DNA of 64,000 nt from Pipra filicauda (lineage: Eukaryota > Chordata > Aves > Passeriformes > Pipridae), in NCBI RefSeq assembly GCF_003945595.2, contig NW_024104507.1:186001-250000 (forward strand), in the 5' to 3' direction. The position numbers and the translations under genes were made by a program. Shown here in pieces: positions 12,701 through 25,600 of this stretch (position 1 is its first letter; the number at the start of each line of letters is the position of its first letter). The notes under the pieces are model-generated. The model made no database searches. It was not told the origin of the DNA and saw only the letters and a list, made by a program, of their open reading frames with translations.

Positions 12701-13952
12701 GTAGACTTCTGCAAACAGCCAGCTGAGTTAAATCTTAGCAGTTCTAACCTCAGAGCTTAATTGATTACAGTGAAGATTAAAGCAGACATATTCCAACTCC
12801 AAGATTTATTGCTTGCTGTACCAATGATAGGTTTCTGTCACACTAGGGTCAATACAGACTTTCTATACTTGCAAACAGTAAATACAATATAATTGCACTT
12901 CAGAGTCAGATGGATATCAGCAGAGAAAGGACTATGAATGTGTGTAGCTAGCAGAAAACATCATAGGTTCAAAAATATGAGTTGAGAGCACTACAGAAAA
13001 ATGATTTGAGATCCATAAATTTCCTTGGATGTAGAGCAAGCACACAGATGGGTGAGAAATAGCAGAATTTAAATTACTTTGTTGTTCAGTTACAGCTTAA
13101 AATAGCATCCATTTAAATATTAAAGAATATAGTGATTTGGCTCATAATACACAATTACAACATCTTTTAGAAACCAGATGAATGTTTAGAAGCTTTATGC
13201 TGCCTGAACCCTGGCTACAATGCTTGGCAACCCAAAAGTAACCTCAATCAGCCGAGAAAATTCTTTCAGGAAAAACCTGCCTGAAAGCAGTTTAGCAGAA
13301 GGAGATTATTGAATTATTTTTTGCCAGTCTGTCAGGGGTTCACAGTGCCTTCATCTGCTTCCTGGGTCTTTGCAGTGACTGCAGAAAATGTCTGTGCAAA
13401 ATTCAAGAATTATTGGCTGTGTTTTGAATTCATCAACATGGAAAGAACACTGCCAACAGGGTCAAGTTGGTTATTTACCAGCATAGGAACAGCAGAGGAT
13501 TAAAAAAAAACAACAACAAACAACCTTAAGTACCCATCTGACTGAAAACACGTTAGTATGACAAGATGGATGAAATTTGAAGATGTCATTGTCTGAAATC
13601 ACACCAAAAAAGAAAGGGAGGGGAGAGTAAAAAAATCTGCAGAAACCAGTCTTTTGAAGCAGAGACAGGATGAAAGATTGGTACAATCTCAGAGAAATGA
13701 CCCCAAAAGATGACAGTGGATGTCCCTAATTCAAAATAGTCACACCCGGGACAGGAATATTCTGTCCAAGTTACATTTTAATGATGAAGAAACACATTCT
13801 GAAAATTGGATGTGAATCTGTTTACGCTGTTTCATCCATCTTTCTTTTTCTCTTGAGCTACTTAATGCAAAGAACAGTTCATTTTTTATCTTTTTCTTTT
13901 CTCTTCCTTTTTTTTTTTTTTCCCCTGACATCTGTGTTATTTCGATTACTAG
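9777..13952. other. Unrecognised sequence with a GC-richer patch
   Basis: I recognise no gene. From about 11385 to 12120 the sequence is visibly richer in G and C than its surroundings and holds a plus-strand frame of 130 codons (11669-12061) without any domain I know. A textbook splice-donor match (CAG then GTAAGT) lies at 11390-11398. The rest is AT-rich with poly(A)- and poly(T)-like runs. This patch could be a regulatory element or part of a non-coding transcript, but the sequence alone cannot show that. Confidence 0.5.
13908..13921 (+). repeat. Poly(T) run, T14
   Basis: This run of 14 T lies in a longer pyrimidine-rich stretch (about 13840-13925). It ends 29 bases before the AG of the candidate splice acceptor at 13951-13952, so it would serve as that site's polypyrimidine tract if the exon is real. 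Confidence 0.85.
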
Positions 13953-14205
13953 GTGGCCCATAAGGGACAAATTGTTAGCACCCAAGGAAGTCTGCAGCCT
14001 GTGGGACTGAAAGTCACCCAAGTCTGTGCCAAAAGCACGAAGGAGGAGCCACTAGAAATGGAAGAGTCTCAACAGGAAAAGATCCGAAATCAAAGAGCTC
14101 TACTAGTCTGGAGCCTAAAGCCTGGGCATTACTAAGTGTTCAGCTCACATTCAACTTTTCAGTGCAATATTAGAGATGACAACACAATAAAGTAATGTAT
14201 GAGAG
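13953..14205 (+). other. Candidate 3' terminal exon (hypothetical, unrecognised)
   Basis: Three independent signals line up on the plus strand. First, there is a splice acceptor: a long pyrimidine tract at about 13890-13925, then TTACTAG with AG at 13951-13952. Second, a frame is open from the first base after the AG to TAA at 14133-14135, giving 60 residues starting VAHKGQIVSTQ and ending SLKPGHY. The peptide is hydrophilic and rich in Q, K and E, with no domain I recognise. Third, AATAAA lies at 14186-14191, about 50 bases after the stop, with a GT-rich stretch at about 14224-14238 as a possible downstream poly(A) element. No partner exon is identified; the nearest strong donor upstream is at 11393. 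It could equally be a non-coding RNA exon or a chance alignment of signals. Confidence 0.25.
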
Positions 14206-14631
14206 CAACAGCACTAAAACCATGGGTTTCTGGTGTGAAGGGAGCAGTGACCCTAATTTAAACAGGTCACTTCCTGGCTCTAGATAGGTCTGAAAACACA
14301 GGTGACATTGTAGAAAGGAGACTGGAAACATTATTGTTCATGTGTAATTCTGGAGCTTAAACTGGGATTATGTGTTTTATGTCCTCCTCAGCTCAGTTAT
14401 GCAGGAAGGAGAACAGCTACTTGTTAACTTTGAGACATTACTGCTCCCACAAGCCAAACACAGTGTGACAAACACTTCAGTACCATAGAAAATGATGCAA
14501 TTAGGGACAACTACTGCACAGATTTTTTTTTTAACTTTGTGAAATATATAAATTCAAATGTGTGATATTTAGTGATAAATTCTTAAAATGCATACATCTT
14601 TTTCACCTGTATTTTTTGTTTAATTCCTTTA

Positions 14632-14672
14632 TGTTTGGTTGGTTGGTTTGGGGGGGTTGTTTTTGTTTTTAG
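14632..14672 (+). repeat. GT/G-rich low-complexity tract
   Basis: GGTT units (GGTTGGTTGG), a run of seven G, then T-rich GTTTTTG sequence. Simple low-complexity DNA with no coding frame. Confidence 0.85.
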
Positions 14673-16383
14673 AGACCTTCTTTGAGGATATGGAACCTTC
14701 TCTTACCGTTTTACTACTAAAGATTCTCCTTTAGTATCTGTTGTAGTACAAAAGCAAAGGCTGGAAACTCTGATTACAGCATTTACAGATTCAGAATCCC
14801 CATAAAACAAATCCAGTCCTGGTCCAAAGGCATTATAAGTTGAGTGCATGATAACAACAATCTAAATATAAACAAGCTTCCATAATAATTGCTACTGCTT
14901 TCTAAATTAGGTTTACCCAAGCATATACTTTCTCGTAGGTAGTTTTGAACTGAACTGTCTCACAGGAGTGTGTCCACCAGGAAACAGAATAGCTCAGAAG
15001 GTGTGAATGATTCAGATGCATCATCAGGAACAACAAGATCCCAATGCATTTAGTCATATTTCACTGCCTCCTACATAATTAATTTAATTTATTTGCTGTG
15101 CTCTCAATCCACTTCTCCATTATTACGAAAAGAACCGAGGCTTGAAAATCATCTAAGTACCCATGGATATGGAAATACATTGTGACAGGTGACTGTGTGA
15201 AAAGACATGTCTGGGGTGAGATTTATTTCAGCTTGCTGTGTCCACACACTTTTTTATAGCAGCTATCCTGTCTCTTTAGTCGGTGAGTATCTCCTCAGAG
15301 AGGAAAAAATGCCCTGTGGCATTGATTGTATATTGGGTTTGGATCCATTAAATCCCTCTAATTCCCGTTGGCTAAGCATACTGGATATAAGTCACGCTAG
15401 GCACAGAGCCTTTGGGAAAATTCAGTACATTGGAGTCCAGGTCCAAAGGCTTTAAATTATTAGATTCATTCTTAGGGACCAGAAACTGTGTGACTCAGGT
15501 AAACAAACCTCTCTGTATTCCTGGAATTGAAGGCAATCAAATTTCATTTTCTTTTAGAGAGTTTATTTGCTATTAGTGACACAGATTGAGTTCATTATCG
15601 AATATTCCCGTGGGACAACCAAGACTGGGCCTTTGTATTTGCAGCACATGGTGCTCAACACAGCAAATTAACCTGGGAGAGCTTTATTCTCCATTGCTCC
15701 AGGCTACATTGCAACTGGAAGTCTTAGGGGGATTTGAGGGTCCTGAATGAAAGATTATTTCTTAGTTTAAAATAGGTGTTGCTGACTATCTGAATGTGTT
15801 ATTACCAAAAGAATAATGATTCTCCTCTCTTTTCGCATTTTTTTAATGACTAAAATAAATTACTTTGACATACACCTTAATTATAAAAAGCATTACCAAA
15901 CTCTATGATGGTATAGGAAATACAGTTATTAAAATAACAAATGGCTCTAAGCACAGAAGAGTCTCAAGTAGGTTGGAAGACAGGTCTACAATTCAAAATG
16001 ATTTTGGCAAACTAAGAAAATACTGCAGACAAAAAAAATAAGATGCCATTCAATAAAGACAGCTGTAAAGTTTAACACCTGGGCAGGAAGAATAAACTGC
16101 AAAAATACTGGCTGGGGAACAATTCACTAGGCAACGGTGATGCTGAAAGGAAACTGGGGACTAGAATAGCTCACCAACTCCAAGCTGTTGAAAAAATAAA
16201 GGAAAAGGCTGAAGGAGGATGCATAAGTGGGAATATTTTCTATTGGATGGAGGACACTGGCCTCTTCGCTTCACAGGTGGGACCAGAGCATCAGTGGTGG
16301 TTCATACTGAGAACTGCACTCCAAGAAAGAGAAGAATAATGGTCCTCAGTGTAATTTTCTGATTCCTCAGTATAGATATTCTC

Positions 16384-16403
16384 TTTTTTTTTTTTTTTTT
16401 TTT
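16384..16403 (+). repeat. Poly(T) run, T20
   Basis: An uninterrupted run of 20 T. On the minus strand this is an A20 run, but no recognisable retroelement lies on the corresponding side. Confidence 0.92.
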
Positions 16404-17533
16404 AATATCCAGAATATGCTCAACTGGAAATAATTTACCTTCTGAGTTATTTTTTCACACTTGATACAGAGGTGACCAAAAAAGAAATCTGTCACATCAG
16501 CCTGGAATTTGACATGTTTTTAATAAAACATGAATTAATTTTTATTGCTGTATCCATTCTACGCATTTAAAAAAAAAAATCATAAAAAATGCATGTGAAA
16601 ATTCTGAAATATTTTATTCTATTTGCTGACCTGAAAGGAAATGCTTAGTTTCAACTGGTCATTAGCTGAGTTGGCTGATCTCAGTGCCTTTGTTGCCCAG
16701 TGGGAACCACAAAACTGTGTCCCTCTTTGGCCAGGTTTCAGTTTCCCTTCCTTATTGTTGGCTCAAACACACAAAATCTAAGGTTGGTCAGAAACAAATT
16801 ATTTCCTGACAGAGAATTTTTACTGACATAGACTTTTCTTTTGCAGAAATGCTGAAGTTAAAGAAAAACCCATTTAGTAGTGAGAACGTACTTGAAATGT
16901 AACCAAAGATTCTCAGATTTTTACCTTTGAGGGAAAAAATATTAATCTTCCATTATGACTAATGTTACTTATCTCCCAGAGCTAGAGGTCTATCTTCAAA
17001 TCCTCGTGCAGGCAGAGTATTCCACATGAAGCTCAGATAACCCAACACCACCAGACATCCTTTTTTGGAAAAAGATCCTATTCTACACCCTCTCTCCATC
17101 AGGTTGCTGACTCATTAGAACAGGCAAGGTCACACTTTGAGTTTGACTCTGAGTATAACACCACAGGTTTCAGGGATTTCCATCTTTTCCCACTAAGGTT
17201 TAGATTTTTTGCGGCTTGAAAGTGAAAGAGAGCTCTAACGTTGACTTTCAAAAGTACATTTGCAGATCAGCTTATTATAATTTGCACTGAATTATTAATG
17301 CTGAGCCGACTGATTAATTCAGAATGTGTGTGCTGGTTCTACCAGAGCATACTGTGCTCCACAGAGCAAATGAAATCGGAGCAGATTGAGAGGGGCAGAT
17401 CTTGTGCAGCTTCTTTGCTGACCCCTGCAGGCACAAGCTGATTCTGTCAATTTTTACCTTTGACTACATCTGTTTTGTACACTTCTTGCACAACACGGAG
17501 CTCAGGAGGAAATTAAATATGGCCTAAATCTAC

Positions 17534-17555
17534 ATTCTAATGCAATTCTAATGCA
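17534..17555. repeat. 11-bp tandem duplication
   Basis: Two perfect adjacent copies of ATTCTAATGCA, probably a replication-slippage duplication. Confidence 0.9.
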
Positions 17556-17849
17556 CCACATTATTTCTGGTAATAATCTCCCCCCACAGAAAGAATTGAT
17601 GCATATTATCAAGTGTGAATATATTTAATGATTTAAAAGAGAAATGAGTTCATTAAAATACTCATTCACCTCAAAACAGTACTAAGTCAGAGGAACAGGT
17701 GAGGAAATGGTTCTGCCAGGTTTTTCAAACAATACAAAAAGAAATGATAGCATTTGATAGAAATTATTGTATCTATCTTTTTGAGGTGTATCAATATGAT
17801 ACATACATAACATCATCAAGGTTTGTGTTTTCCAAACTTTCTATTGCCT

Positions 17850-18300
17850 GGGTTTCTTTCCTGGCATCCTCCTCCTTCTTGATTTACTGCCTTCTCCAGC
17901 CCCTCTGGGCTGCCTCCTGTGCTCTCCAGCCTGGGAACACCTGCTGCTGCTTCCCCTCTACCACTCCTGATCCAACTCACTCATCCTCTTCCTCAGATTT
18001 GTGCCTCCATTTCTTAATTCCAGACCTCTACTTCTGCCTCCATGCTCAGATATCTTTTTGACAGCTCCTACTGTTCCATACTTCCCCACCTCCTCATTGC
18101 TTTTCCTTCCTTCTCCTCCCCCGTAAGCACTTTTGTCTCTGTTGCAGCTCCTCACACCTGCCTCCCACACCTTGCCTTGGGCTGCTGTGCTCAGCTGAGC
18201 TCACACTGGGCTCCCAGTTCAGTCCCAGTGCACTCTGCACCATTACCAGTACCCAGCACCCTTCCCCACCCACCAGCACCCTTCTGCTGGGGGTCCTGAC
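17850..18300 (+). repeat. Pyrimidine-rich block
   Basis: About 450 bases in which the plus strand is strongly enriched in C and T (repeated TCCTCC, CTTCCCC, CACCC and CTCC words), with marked strand asymmetry compared with both flanks. Overlapping open frames on both strands here (60 to 120 codons) reflect the base composition; their products are rich in S, P, L and C with no domain. It is not a simple tandem repeat. It could be a decayed low-complexity expansion, or a region with a tendency toward unusual DNA structure. Confidence 0.6.
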
Positions 18301-20636
18301 TGCTCAGTTCAGATAATGGTATTACCATGAGGGCATCATCCTCTGCTGTGTCCATTCTGTGCAAGCTGCTCTCTCTGATCAAAGTAAAAAATGGTACTTT
18401 TTACAATTTTCTGAGTTGCAAAAGATCGAGAGTTTCTATTCATGAGAACACCACGCAGTGTTTAGAGTGACAGGTAAAAACAAACAACCAACATGCAAAA
18501 AATCCCCACGATGTACTAGGTTTGTTTTGGAAATCAGACATAGAGATCTACCAGAGAAAAGAACTAATGTGAACTCCTAATGATATATAAATATTCCCTG
18601 TGGGAAAATAAATAAAACAATGCTCCTTTTGCAACAGCAGGTATGAAATCTTAACAGTGTGAAAAAAACCCACCTTAATCTTAAGCTTTTCTGTTTCTTG
18701 AATCTGTTTACATCACGAAGCCTTTCTGAAGCAGGTGAGCAATAAAAGATGATGAACCATAGTTCCTTACCTGAGTGATCAGAGAACATTGCATGCAGAC
18801 CTCAAATAAGATGGATTTCAAGAGCATTAGTCCTATATAGATATAAGCACATTTTTAAGACAGATGTGAGTTTCTTAAATAAACAGTGCCTCACCAGGTA
18901 GTTGAAAGTTGGACTGTTATTTCTTGGACACCTGTTCTTTCAATCTAGCAAGATCATGTGAGTTTAGTATGACTATTGATATCTTCTGTATTTCAGCACT
19001 GCATGAACATGAACTAAGTAACATGGAGGGGAGAGGAATCCATGTAACTTTCTAACCACATCATTTTTGGAAGAGCAAAATAAATGGATTTGTCTTACTG
19101 AAACAGGTGATGAATACAAATACTAGATAAAAATGTTCTAATGTTAATCAGATGTGGGTTTAGAATCAGATTTTACTGCAGTTACAAAAGAAGATAAAGA
19201 CTTTGAGAAACTGCCACTATACCTGAGAAAAATGAAGTCTCCATGTTTCCTCAAAAATACCTCCAGGTGGGATTCTCAGGCAGAGGAGGACCAGTCAGCT
19301 CTCAAATTTCAGTTGTCATTTTCTATCTGGTTATTCTATTTATTTCCTTAGACATAATGATGAAATAAACATAACATTCCAGGCATGTAAATGAAAATTT
19401 CAGTGACAATATTTGGATTCATCTTCACACAAGGAAAAGCTGAGAATTCTCAGCTTCTACAAATCAATCTGTGCCTCTGTGAAAGATTTCTTGATCTATG
19501 CAGACTGAAACAAGGGAGAATAAATTAATGGCTACCTGGAAGTCTGAAAAGTTATAGTTAGTTCTGAATTAAAGCCATGAAAAGGAAAATTAATTCTGAA
19601 TGTTGAAAAATATTTTTTAATTATGTGTTCCGTTAAACAACAAGGGCATGTGGACCCATGAAAGCAGCTTTATGAGGTGATATTTTATGATTGGGTGGGA
19701 AAACTAATTTTAAGCATCCTTCAGGGCATAATTTTGCATTGGATAAAATACAGGGATGGTATTTTGCTTTCAATTGTTTCTATAATTCTAAGACGAATTG
19801 AAAAATTACTGCTCTTTGACCACTGCCTTCTCTATTAATACTTTTCAATCAAGTTATTGTTCTTTTTCAGATGTCATCTTTGACTGAGTATTTCTGATAA
19901 GTCAGGACCTGCTCTGGGTTTCCAAATGTGCAGCAACTGTTAGGTGTGCAGCAGACAGCAGGAAGATATTCAGGCAGCACAAAGTGCTTTTTAGAACCAT
20001 TAAATGATGATCCATCTTGGAAACATTACCTAATGTCAACTTTATGTGCCTAAAATCAGAAAAATACAGGTCAAATTTTCATCTCCAAACTTTCTAATGG
20101 CGTCTACAAAACTGCAAAATTCCCCTCTACAGAAATGTCTTTTTGTAAACAGTATTGTCCTTTCCAGATTTATTGTCTGCAGGGCACGAAAACACAAATA
20201 AAATAAGCACAGAATAAGGTAGTAAACACAACAGATTTTTAATAATTCCCATTTGCCCATGCTCCTCCTCTGTCATTTACTGCCATGGATCCTAACTGTG
20301 GTCTGTGACAGTGAATTGAAAAAGTCCTGTTAAATGACCATGACTGGCCTAAAAAGACGAATTTAACATTTAAGTGTTTTCAGAACTTCAGTTTAATATA
20401 TTCTCTGGGAACATTTTTATTGTATTTTCTCTTTCACTCTAATTGTTCCATTTTAATTTGTCCTCTCTAAGCATATCATTCATTTCTACATTGCTCTTGT
20501 TTCTCAAGGTGAAGAGCAAGCCCTCAGTCAAGTAGACTCTTATGAAAATAGACAAAAGAAAGAAGTAAAATTACAAGGTAATAAGAAAATGTTAAGAAAA
20601 AACCCCATAATTCTGTGAAAAAAATCTATGTATTCT

Positions 20637-20676
20637 TTATCCCTGTAAACAGCTGTTTATTCCTGTAAACAGTTCC
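20637..20676. repeat. 20-bp imperfect tandem duplication
   Basis: Two adjacent copies of a 20-base unit built around CCTGTAAACAG (20637-20656 and 20657-20676), differing at a few positions. Probably an old slippage duplication. Confidence 0.85.
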
Positions 20677-22257
20677 AATATCCTTAGGATATTTCCCTTT
20701 TGTACCTATTCGCTCATACAGATGCAATATATTCAGTTTCTCTATCTAAACAGAGATTTTTATCTAACTACCCAATTAGAGTAGCCTGAAGAGAAGGGGA
20801 GAGAATACCTTATATAGTTCTCTGTTTTATCCAGAGGGCAGGTAAAGAAATGGTTTTTTATTTATCTACATAGATAAGCAATATAAATGAGAAAGAGTAA
20901 ATAGATTCAGGTTCTCTGTCCGTATTTGTATCAAAATTGCTATAGTTTCTCATTTCAGATTCAATACTTTTCATTATTTTGCTTATGTTTATTTAACTAT
21001 GGTTTTGTTCTGTCATTGTTAATTCAAATATTATGAAACTTTGACTGGGTTATTTTTTAAATACCTGTAAAATCTTCATTGATTTTGATGGAAGCAGATG
21101 TAAATCAATAATGAGAGTTTCAGAAAAAAAGAGCTATTCATTATTGGACAGAACTAATACAATTCGATGCTATGCTGTTTCATTTCAGAATAAATAATGC
21201 AAAATAAATGAGGAAATTTAAAACATTTCATTGCAACTTTGCAAAGTTGCAAAATATTAAAGAAGTAAAACCCATTAAATAATAATAGCTCAAGGCTGTA
21301 AACTTCCATTCCACAGAAATTAAGAAGAAAATTACCTTAATGAGAAAAATATGCAACTGCTCGGGTAACTGTACCCAAAATAAGAGTATGTGTGCATGCC
21401 TGACTGAATAAATCGTCTAACTAAAAAATTTCTCTTAGAAACTCCCCTAGAACATGCTATTATGAACAATTTATTTCATAGTTTTGGCTCAGAAAGGCAG
21501 TGGTTCAATACTGTGCCAGTGAAAATTGTGATCTGTAAAAATCTGTGAGGTTCCTAATTGGCAAAGTTAGTGCACAGTTCAGTTTGATTATGTTGTCATA
21601 ATATAGGCAAAGTTAAATAATTGGATGACAGATGTGTCAACTGCAGCCCTGAATTTAAACTACAGATGAAATTAAGAAGAATAAACTATTTCAAGGCTTG
21701 TGGCCAACAAGTCAGAGGCAGTGAAGTAGTGACTCATCAAGTAAAATACATCTTTCTCTGGGCTTCCCCAATAACTCAGGACACTGAATGAGTTAAATCA
21801 GACAGCTGGGGGGATGATGGAAGAGGTGCTATAAGCACTCCTTCACCGAGTAAAGCAGCTTTTCTGGCTCTGAAATCAACTGATCCAATATACAGAAGAT
21901 TTTCCTATTCCAATTCCACCAGAATTTTAAAGCCACCCTCAAGCACTCTGAATCAAAGGTAACATAAAAACTGCTTTTAGCAAAACCGAGGAATAGAGCA
22001 TCGAAACTTCAAACCTCTGCCAGACAAAGCAAACGAACAAACAGAAATCCCAGAGCAGAATTACACTCAATGAAATCCTACATTAGTGTTTAATCTGTTC
22101 AGCCATGGGGTACCTTGTAGGCAAGTTGGTTAATTTTTTTTTCTGTACTGCAATTTCCCCACACATAAAATAGGACAGCGATGTTTGCTTAGTTGCAGTG
22201 GTTGTGAGAATTTAAACCCTGCACACATCTCTGTTTTGCAGGCAGGAACAAACACCC

Positions 22258-22265
22258 ATTTGCAT
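22258..22265 (+). promoter_or_regulatory. Octamer motif (possible POU-factor site)
   Basis: ATTTGCAT is the consensus octamer bound by POU/OCT transcription factors. It lies 23 bases before a 16-bp duplication that carries two TTAATCAT homeodomain-type words. The motif is seen directly; that it is functional is inference, and an exact 8-mer is expected by chance about twice in a window of this size, counting both strands. Confidence 0.2.
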
Positions 22266-22287
22266 AGCACTGGGCTGGGGAAGGTAC

Positions 22288-22319
22288 CATTAATCATAAA
22301 GAACATTAATCATAAAGAA
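22288..22319. repeat. 16-bp perfect tandem duplication
   Basis: Two perfect copies of CATTAATCATAAAGAA (22288-22303, 22304-22319). The identity of the copies suggests a recent duplication. Each copy holds a homeodomain-like TTAATCAT word. Confidence 0.93.
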
Positions 22320-22604
22320 GAGATCAAGCATTTTTTCTGAATTGTTCTGAGAAAGGTTATTAATCCTAAAATCCAAGATAGGACTTCAGTGTACCTGCGC
22401 TTCCTCCAGCTTTGGACGTTTTGCTGACCTGCCTAAATTAGAGGCCCCATCATTCTCTGTTCCCTCGACAGATTTTTGGGAAGGAGGGATGCTCCAGATG
22501 GCATTCCAGATCCTGCCTGGTACAAATCACCCCCTGCAGCTGTCTCCTCTCCACACACAGCCTAAGGTGAGCACTTGAGGTTCTTCAGTAGGAAATGACA
22601 GTTA

Positions 22605-22643
22605 AGAATTCTTTAAAGGAAGAATTCTTTAAAGGAAGAATTC
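22605..22643. repeat. 16-bp tandem repeat, 2.4 copies
   Basis: AGAATTCTTTAAAGGA occurs at 22605-22620 and 22621-22636 and is followed by a third partial copy, AGAATTC. All copies are perfect. The unit contains the palindromes GAATTC and TTTAAA. Confidence 0.93.
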
Positions 22644-25600
22644 AGGATAAATCCAAAAATTATGGGAGGTATCCTAACGTAATTGAGAACCAACCAGTTT
22701 TTAATCTCCAAACCCTATGTTTCATTTGTAACAGTAGAAATGTAAGTTTTCAATAACAATATCTTACTAGCACATCCAGATTTCTCTGTAACACTCCATA
22801 TGTTGAGTGAAAACTCCAAAGTAAGGGTGTTTTTCACCCCAGTTTTACTCATACTGCAGGTGCATCTCTTAAAGCACAAACACTTACACAGATTCATTGT
22901 GTATTCATAAACAAGGATACTTTTATTTCTTAATTTTATGTAAAATTTCTTTTGAGGACTTAGAACTGTTACAGTAAAATACATGTAACAGAGATTAGAA
23001 TTTTCACTGTTAACGAGAACGCAATTTAATGACCCTAAGCATGGACTGTAAGAGGCACTGTTATGCCACATTAATGGTGTTTTCCTGCAAAAGCCAATTA
23101 CTTCAGGCCACAATGATAACCTATTTCGTAGCAATAAGTCATGGTTGCAAAAAGATTTCCATCTCTTATAATTATCTTTAGGAAATGGGTGAGGGGCAAT
23201 ACAAAAGTTGTCACTGATAATACAGGGCATCAGGAAACAAAAGAACAAAAACATAGATGCAGCTCCTGGAATAGGCATTTGTTGCTAGGAGGAGGATGAC
23301 TACTATTAAAAAAAAATCCCCTTCTGAAGCCAGAAGAGGAGGAAATAAAAATATTTCAATGGGCATTTTAGCAAAACAACTAAAAATATCTTTCAAATGT
23401 TCTCCCAAGTTTCAAGCATTGGGGAAGTTTTTTTCTCTCTCTCACCTCTCCATTTTCTGGTTTTTTTTATTACTTGGCTATTTCCCTCTCAAAACTTTTC
23501 TAAGAAAACAATGTTTTGAGAAAGTGTTGTGTTCTCTTCTTTGCTAAAAAATACGCTGGTACTGAGCAAATCACACATATTTTCTATCCAGCGGAGGCCA
23601 GTTACATCCACTGACCCATTGATTTTTCAGCTATCAGGTAACTATAAAGCCTCTGGGTTCTTAGCAACACATGGAAGAAGAAAAGAATTTTAATCATATT
23701 CTTCTTCTGTGAGATGCTCTACTTGGAAATAGATTTTATTTAAAGAAATACTATGAAGAAAAAAATCAAATCACACTTCAGTCAGTTCTCTTCCTGTCTA
23801 CTGTTGTTGAGGCAGCTTCAATGGTTCCCCATGGCAGTTGATTGACTCTCCCAGCTCCCTCTAACAGCTCTAGGAAAGAGAAGCAACTTTTTGGAGAAAC
23901 AGTTTTATGAAGATGCAAGGTGACAGGAGAAACAAAAGCAAATGTAGTAACAGAAACTACTTTTAACCTTTTTAACTGACCTGACTTGAAGTTGACCTTG
24001 AGCCTTTAACTTGGATTTGTTTTAACTTTTCTAAGCCAATTACTCCTTCCATTCTATTACAAGCTGAAAGTATAAAATGTCACACATATTTGATTTCCTT
24101 TACATAGCACTGTGTCTGTAGAAGAGTACCCTCATATAAACTGTTTGAACAATAAAATCTTGGCCTGACTGATATTATTTGGAGATTTGTCATCAACTTA
24201 AGAAATTCAGAAGTGCTTCAATAATACAGAATATAAGATTCATGGTGATTTAGTTTGTGGTGTTTTAAAGATCCCTGTAAGCCAGTCATTTCAGTTGTGA
24301 CAGTATAAGCCAAATTGACAACATAGCATATATCTAAACAGCACTCATGCAGTTTCTGGCTCCATAAGTTTTGCAGATAGGAGTATCAGCCAAAATTTAT
24401 TAAGCAATTATATATGATTAATTGTACTGTTACAAATATATGAAGATTATTCATCATCTCTCCCATGACTCCTTTCACAGCTTGCTGGTATAGGTCTGTA
24501 TTATATTTTTATTTGTCATTTCTTCTGTTTGTATTTTAATCTGTGATCAGAAAAACAAGATCTTTGTCTGGTCAGCAGACTTAATGTTACCTGGCTTTTA
24601 GTAGTCATAGCAATGGCGTTGAGCTCAACCTTGGGAATTATCCATCACATCCTATATGTGTCCATTTTCACCTTCTGGTTACAGGACTGTTAAAGAGAGG
24701 GTAGAATTGACTTGTGCAAGACATACTGTGCCTGATTAGCTGACTGGGAAATACAATTCAGGTCCTCAGACTTCCATCCACTCAACTATGTGCTTAATAA
24801 CTGCCTCTGGATTAGATAATGGATCCTGTACTCAAGGAAATGAAAGAGGAGCTTTCACCATGAAGTTCAGTTCGTAAACAGCAATTTATTCCACTGTAAG
24901 GTCTCACCGAGAACTCAGCAAAAATAGATGGAATTGAGGATTTCAAAACTGAAGACCACACATGAAAGATCTTTTCTGTTTATGCAGCAAAAAAAAAAAA
25001 ATAATTGCTATATCACATATTACTGAGGTTATGAAGAGGCATTTATTTTTTATTTATATCTCTCATTAAATATCACAGAACTCCACTCAAAGTTATGGTC
25101 TTAGTTCTGAGTTTATTCTGAAGAATTTAGAAATAATTGTCAGTGCTTCTTGGCCCACCGAAATGCCACCTGGATTTTCAAGTATAAGGGAATAAACCTA
25201 GAAATAATCTTTTTCACAACAAACTTTTTGGTGTTCAGTAACTCTATCTTCCCTTTCTTTCTCCTTGCTAGTCCAGCCAATATTCACATTAGCTGAGATG
25301 TATTTGTTTTGTAATTGAATTTCAGTTTAATGTATTACTGGAAATTACTTTTGAAAAAAATCGTAAGGGAAGAGGCCTCAGTACTGCTTTCCCAAACTGA
25401 AAAATAACTTCCCCTGCATATACACCACCCAGAGTTATTAGATCTGTCTTCCCAACACAGAACACAGGCTGCTGGCTAAAAAAGAATAACTGATAGTTAA
25501 CCTCTTGGGCTAAAGAAAAGATTCAGCTTTCACTGTCTTTTGAGTTTGTTTTCTTTTCTGCTTGTGGCAAAACAGTTGAAAATGAGAAAATGTAAGGAAT

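Larger units (their letters stand above)
14206..17849. other. Unrecognised AT-rich sequence
   Basis: No gene or transposon is recognised. The stretch contains a G/T-rich segment at 14630-14672 and a T20 run at 16384-16403. An 11-bp tandem duplication lies at 17534-17555. Confidence 0.6.
18301..22287. other. Unrecognised AT-rich sequence
   Basis: I see no gene or transposon in this roughly 4-kb stretch. Reading frames are 72 codons or shorter. An imperfect 20-bp tandem duplication lies at 20637-20676. Confidence 0.6.

Noticed and set aside
17699..18061. 120-codon plus-strand frame rich in S, L and C
   Set aside because: It runs into the pyrimidine-rich block, whose low stop-codon density explains it.
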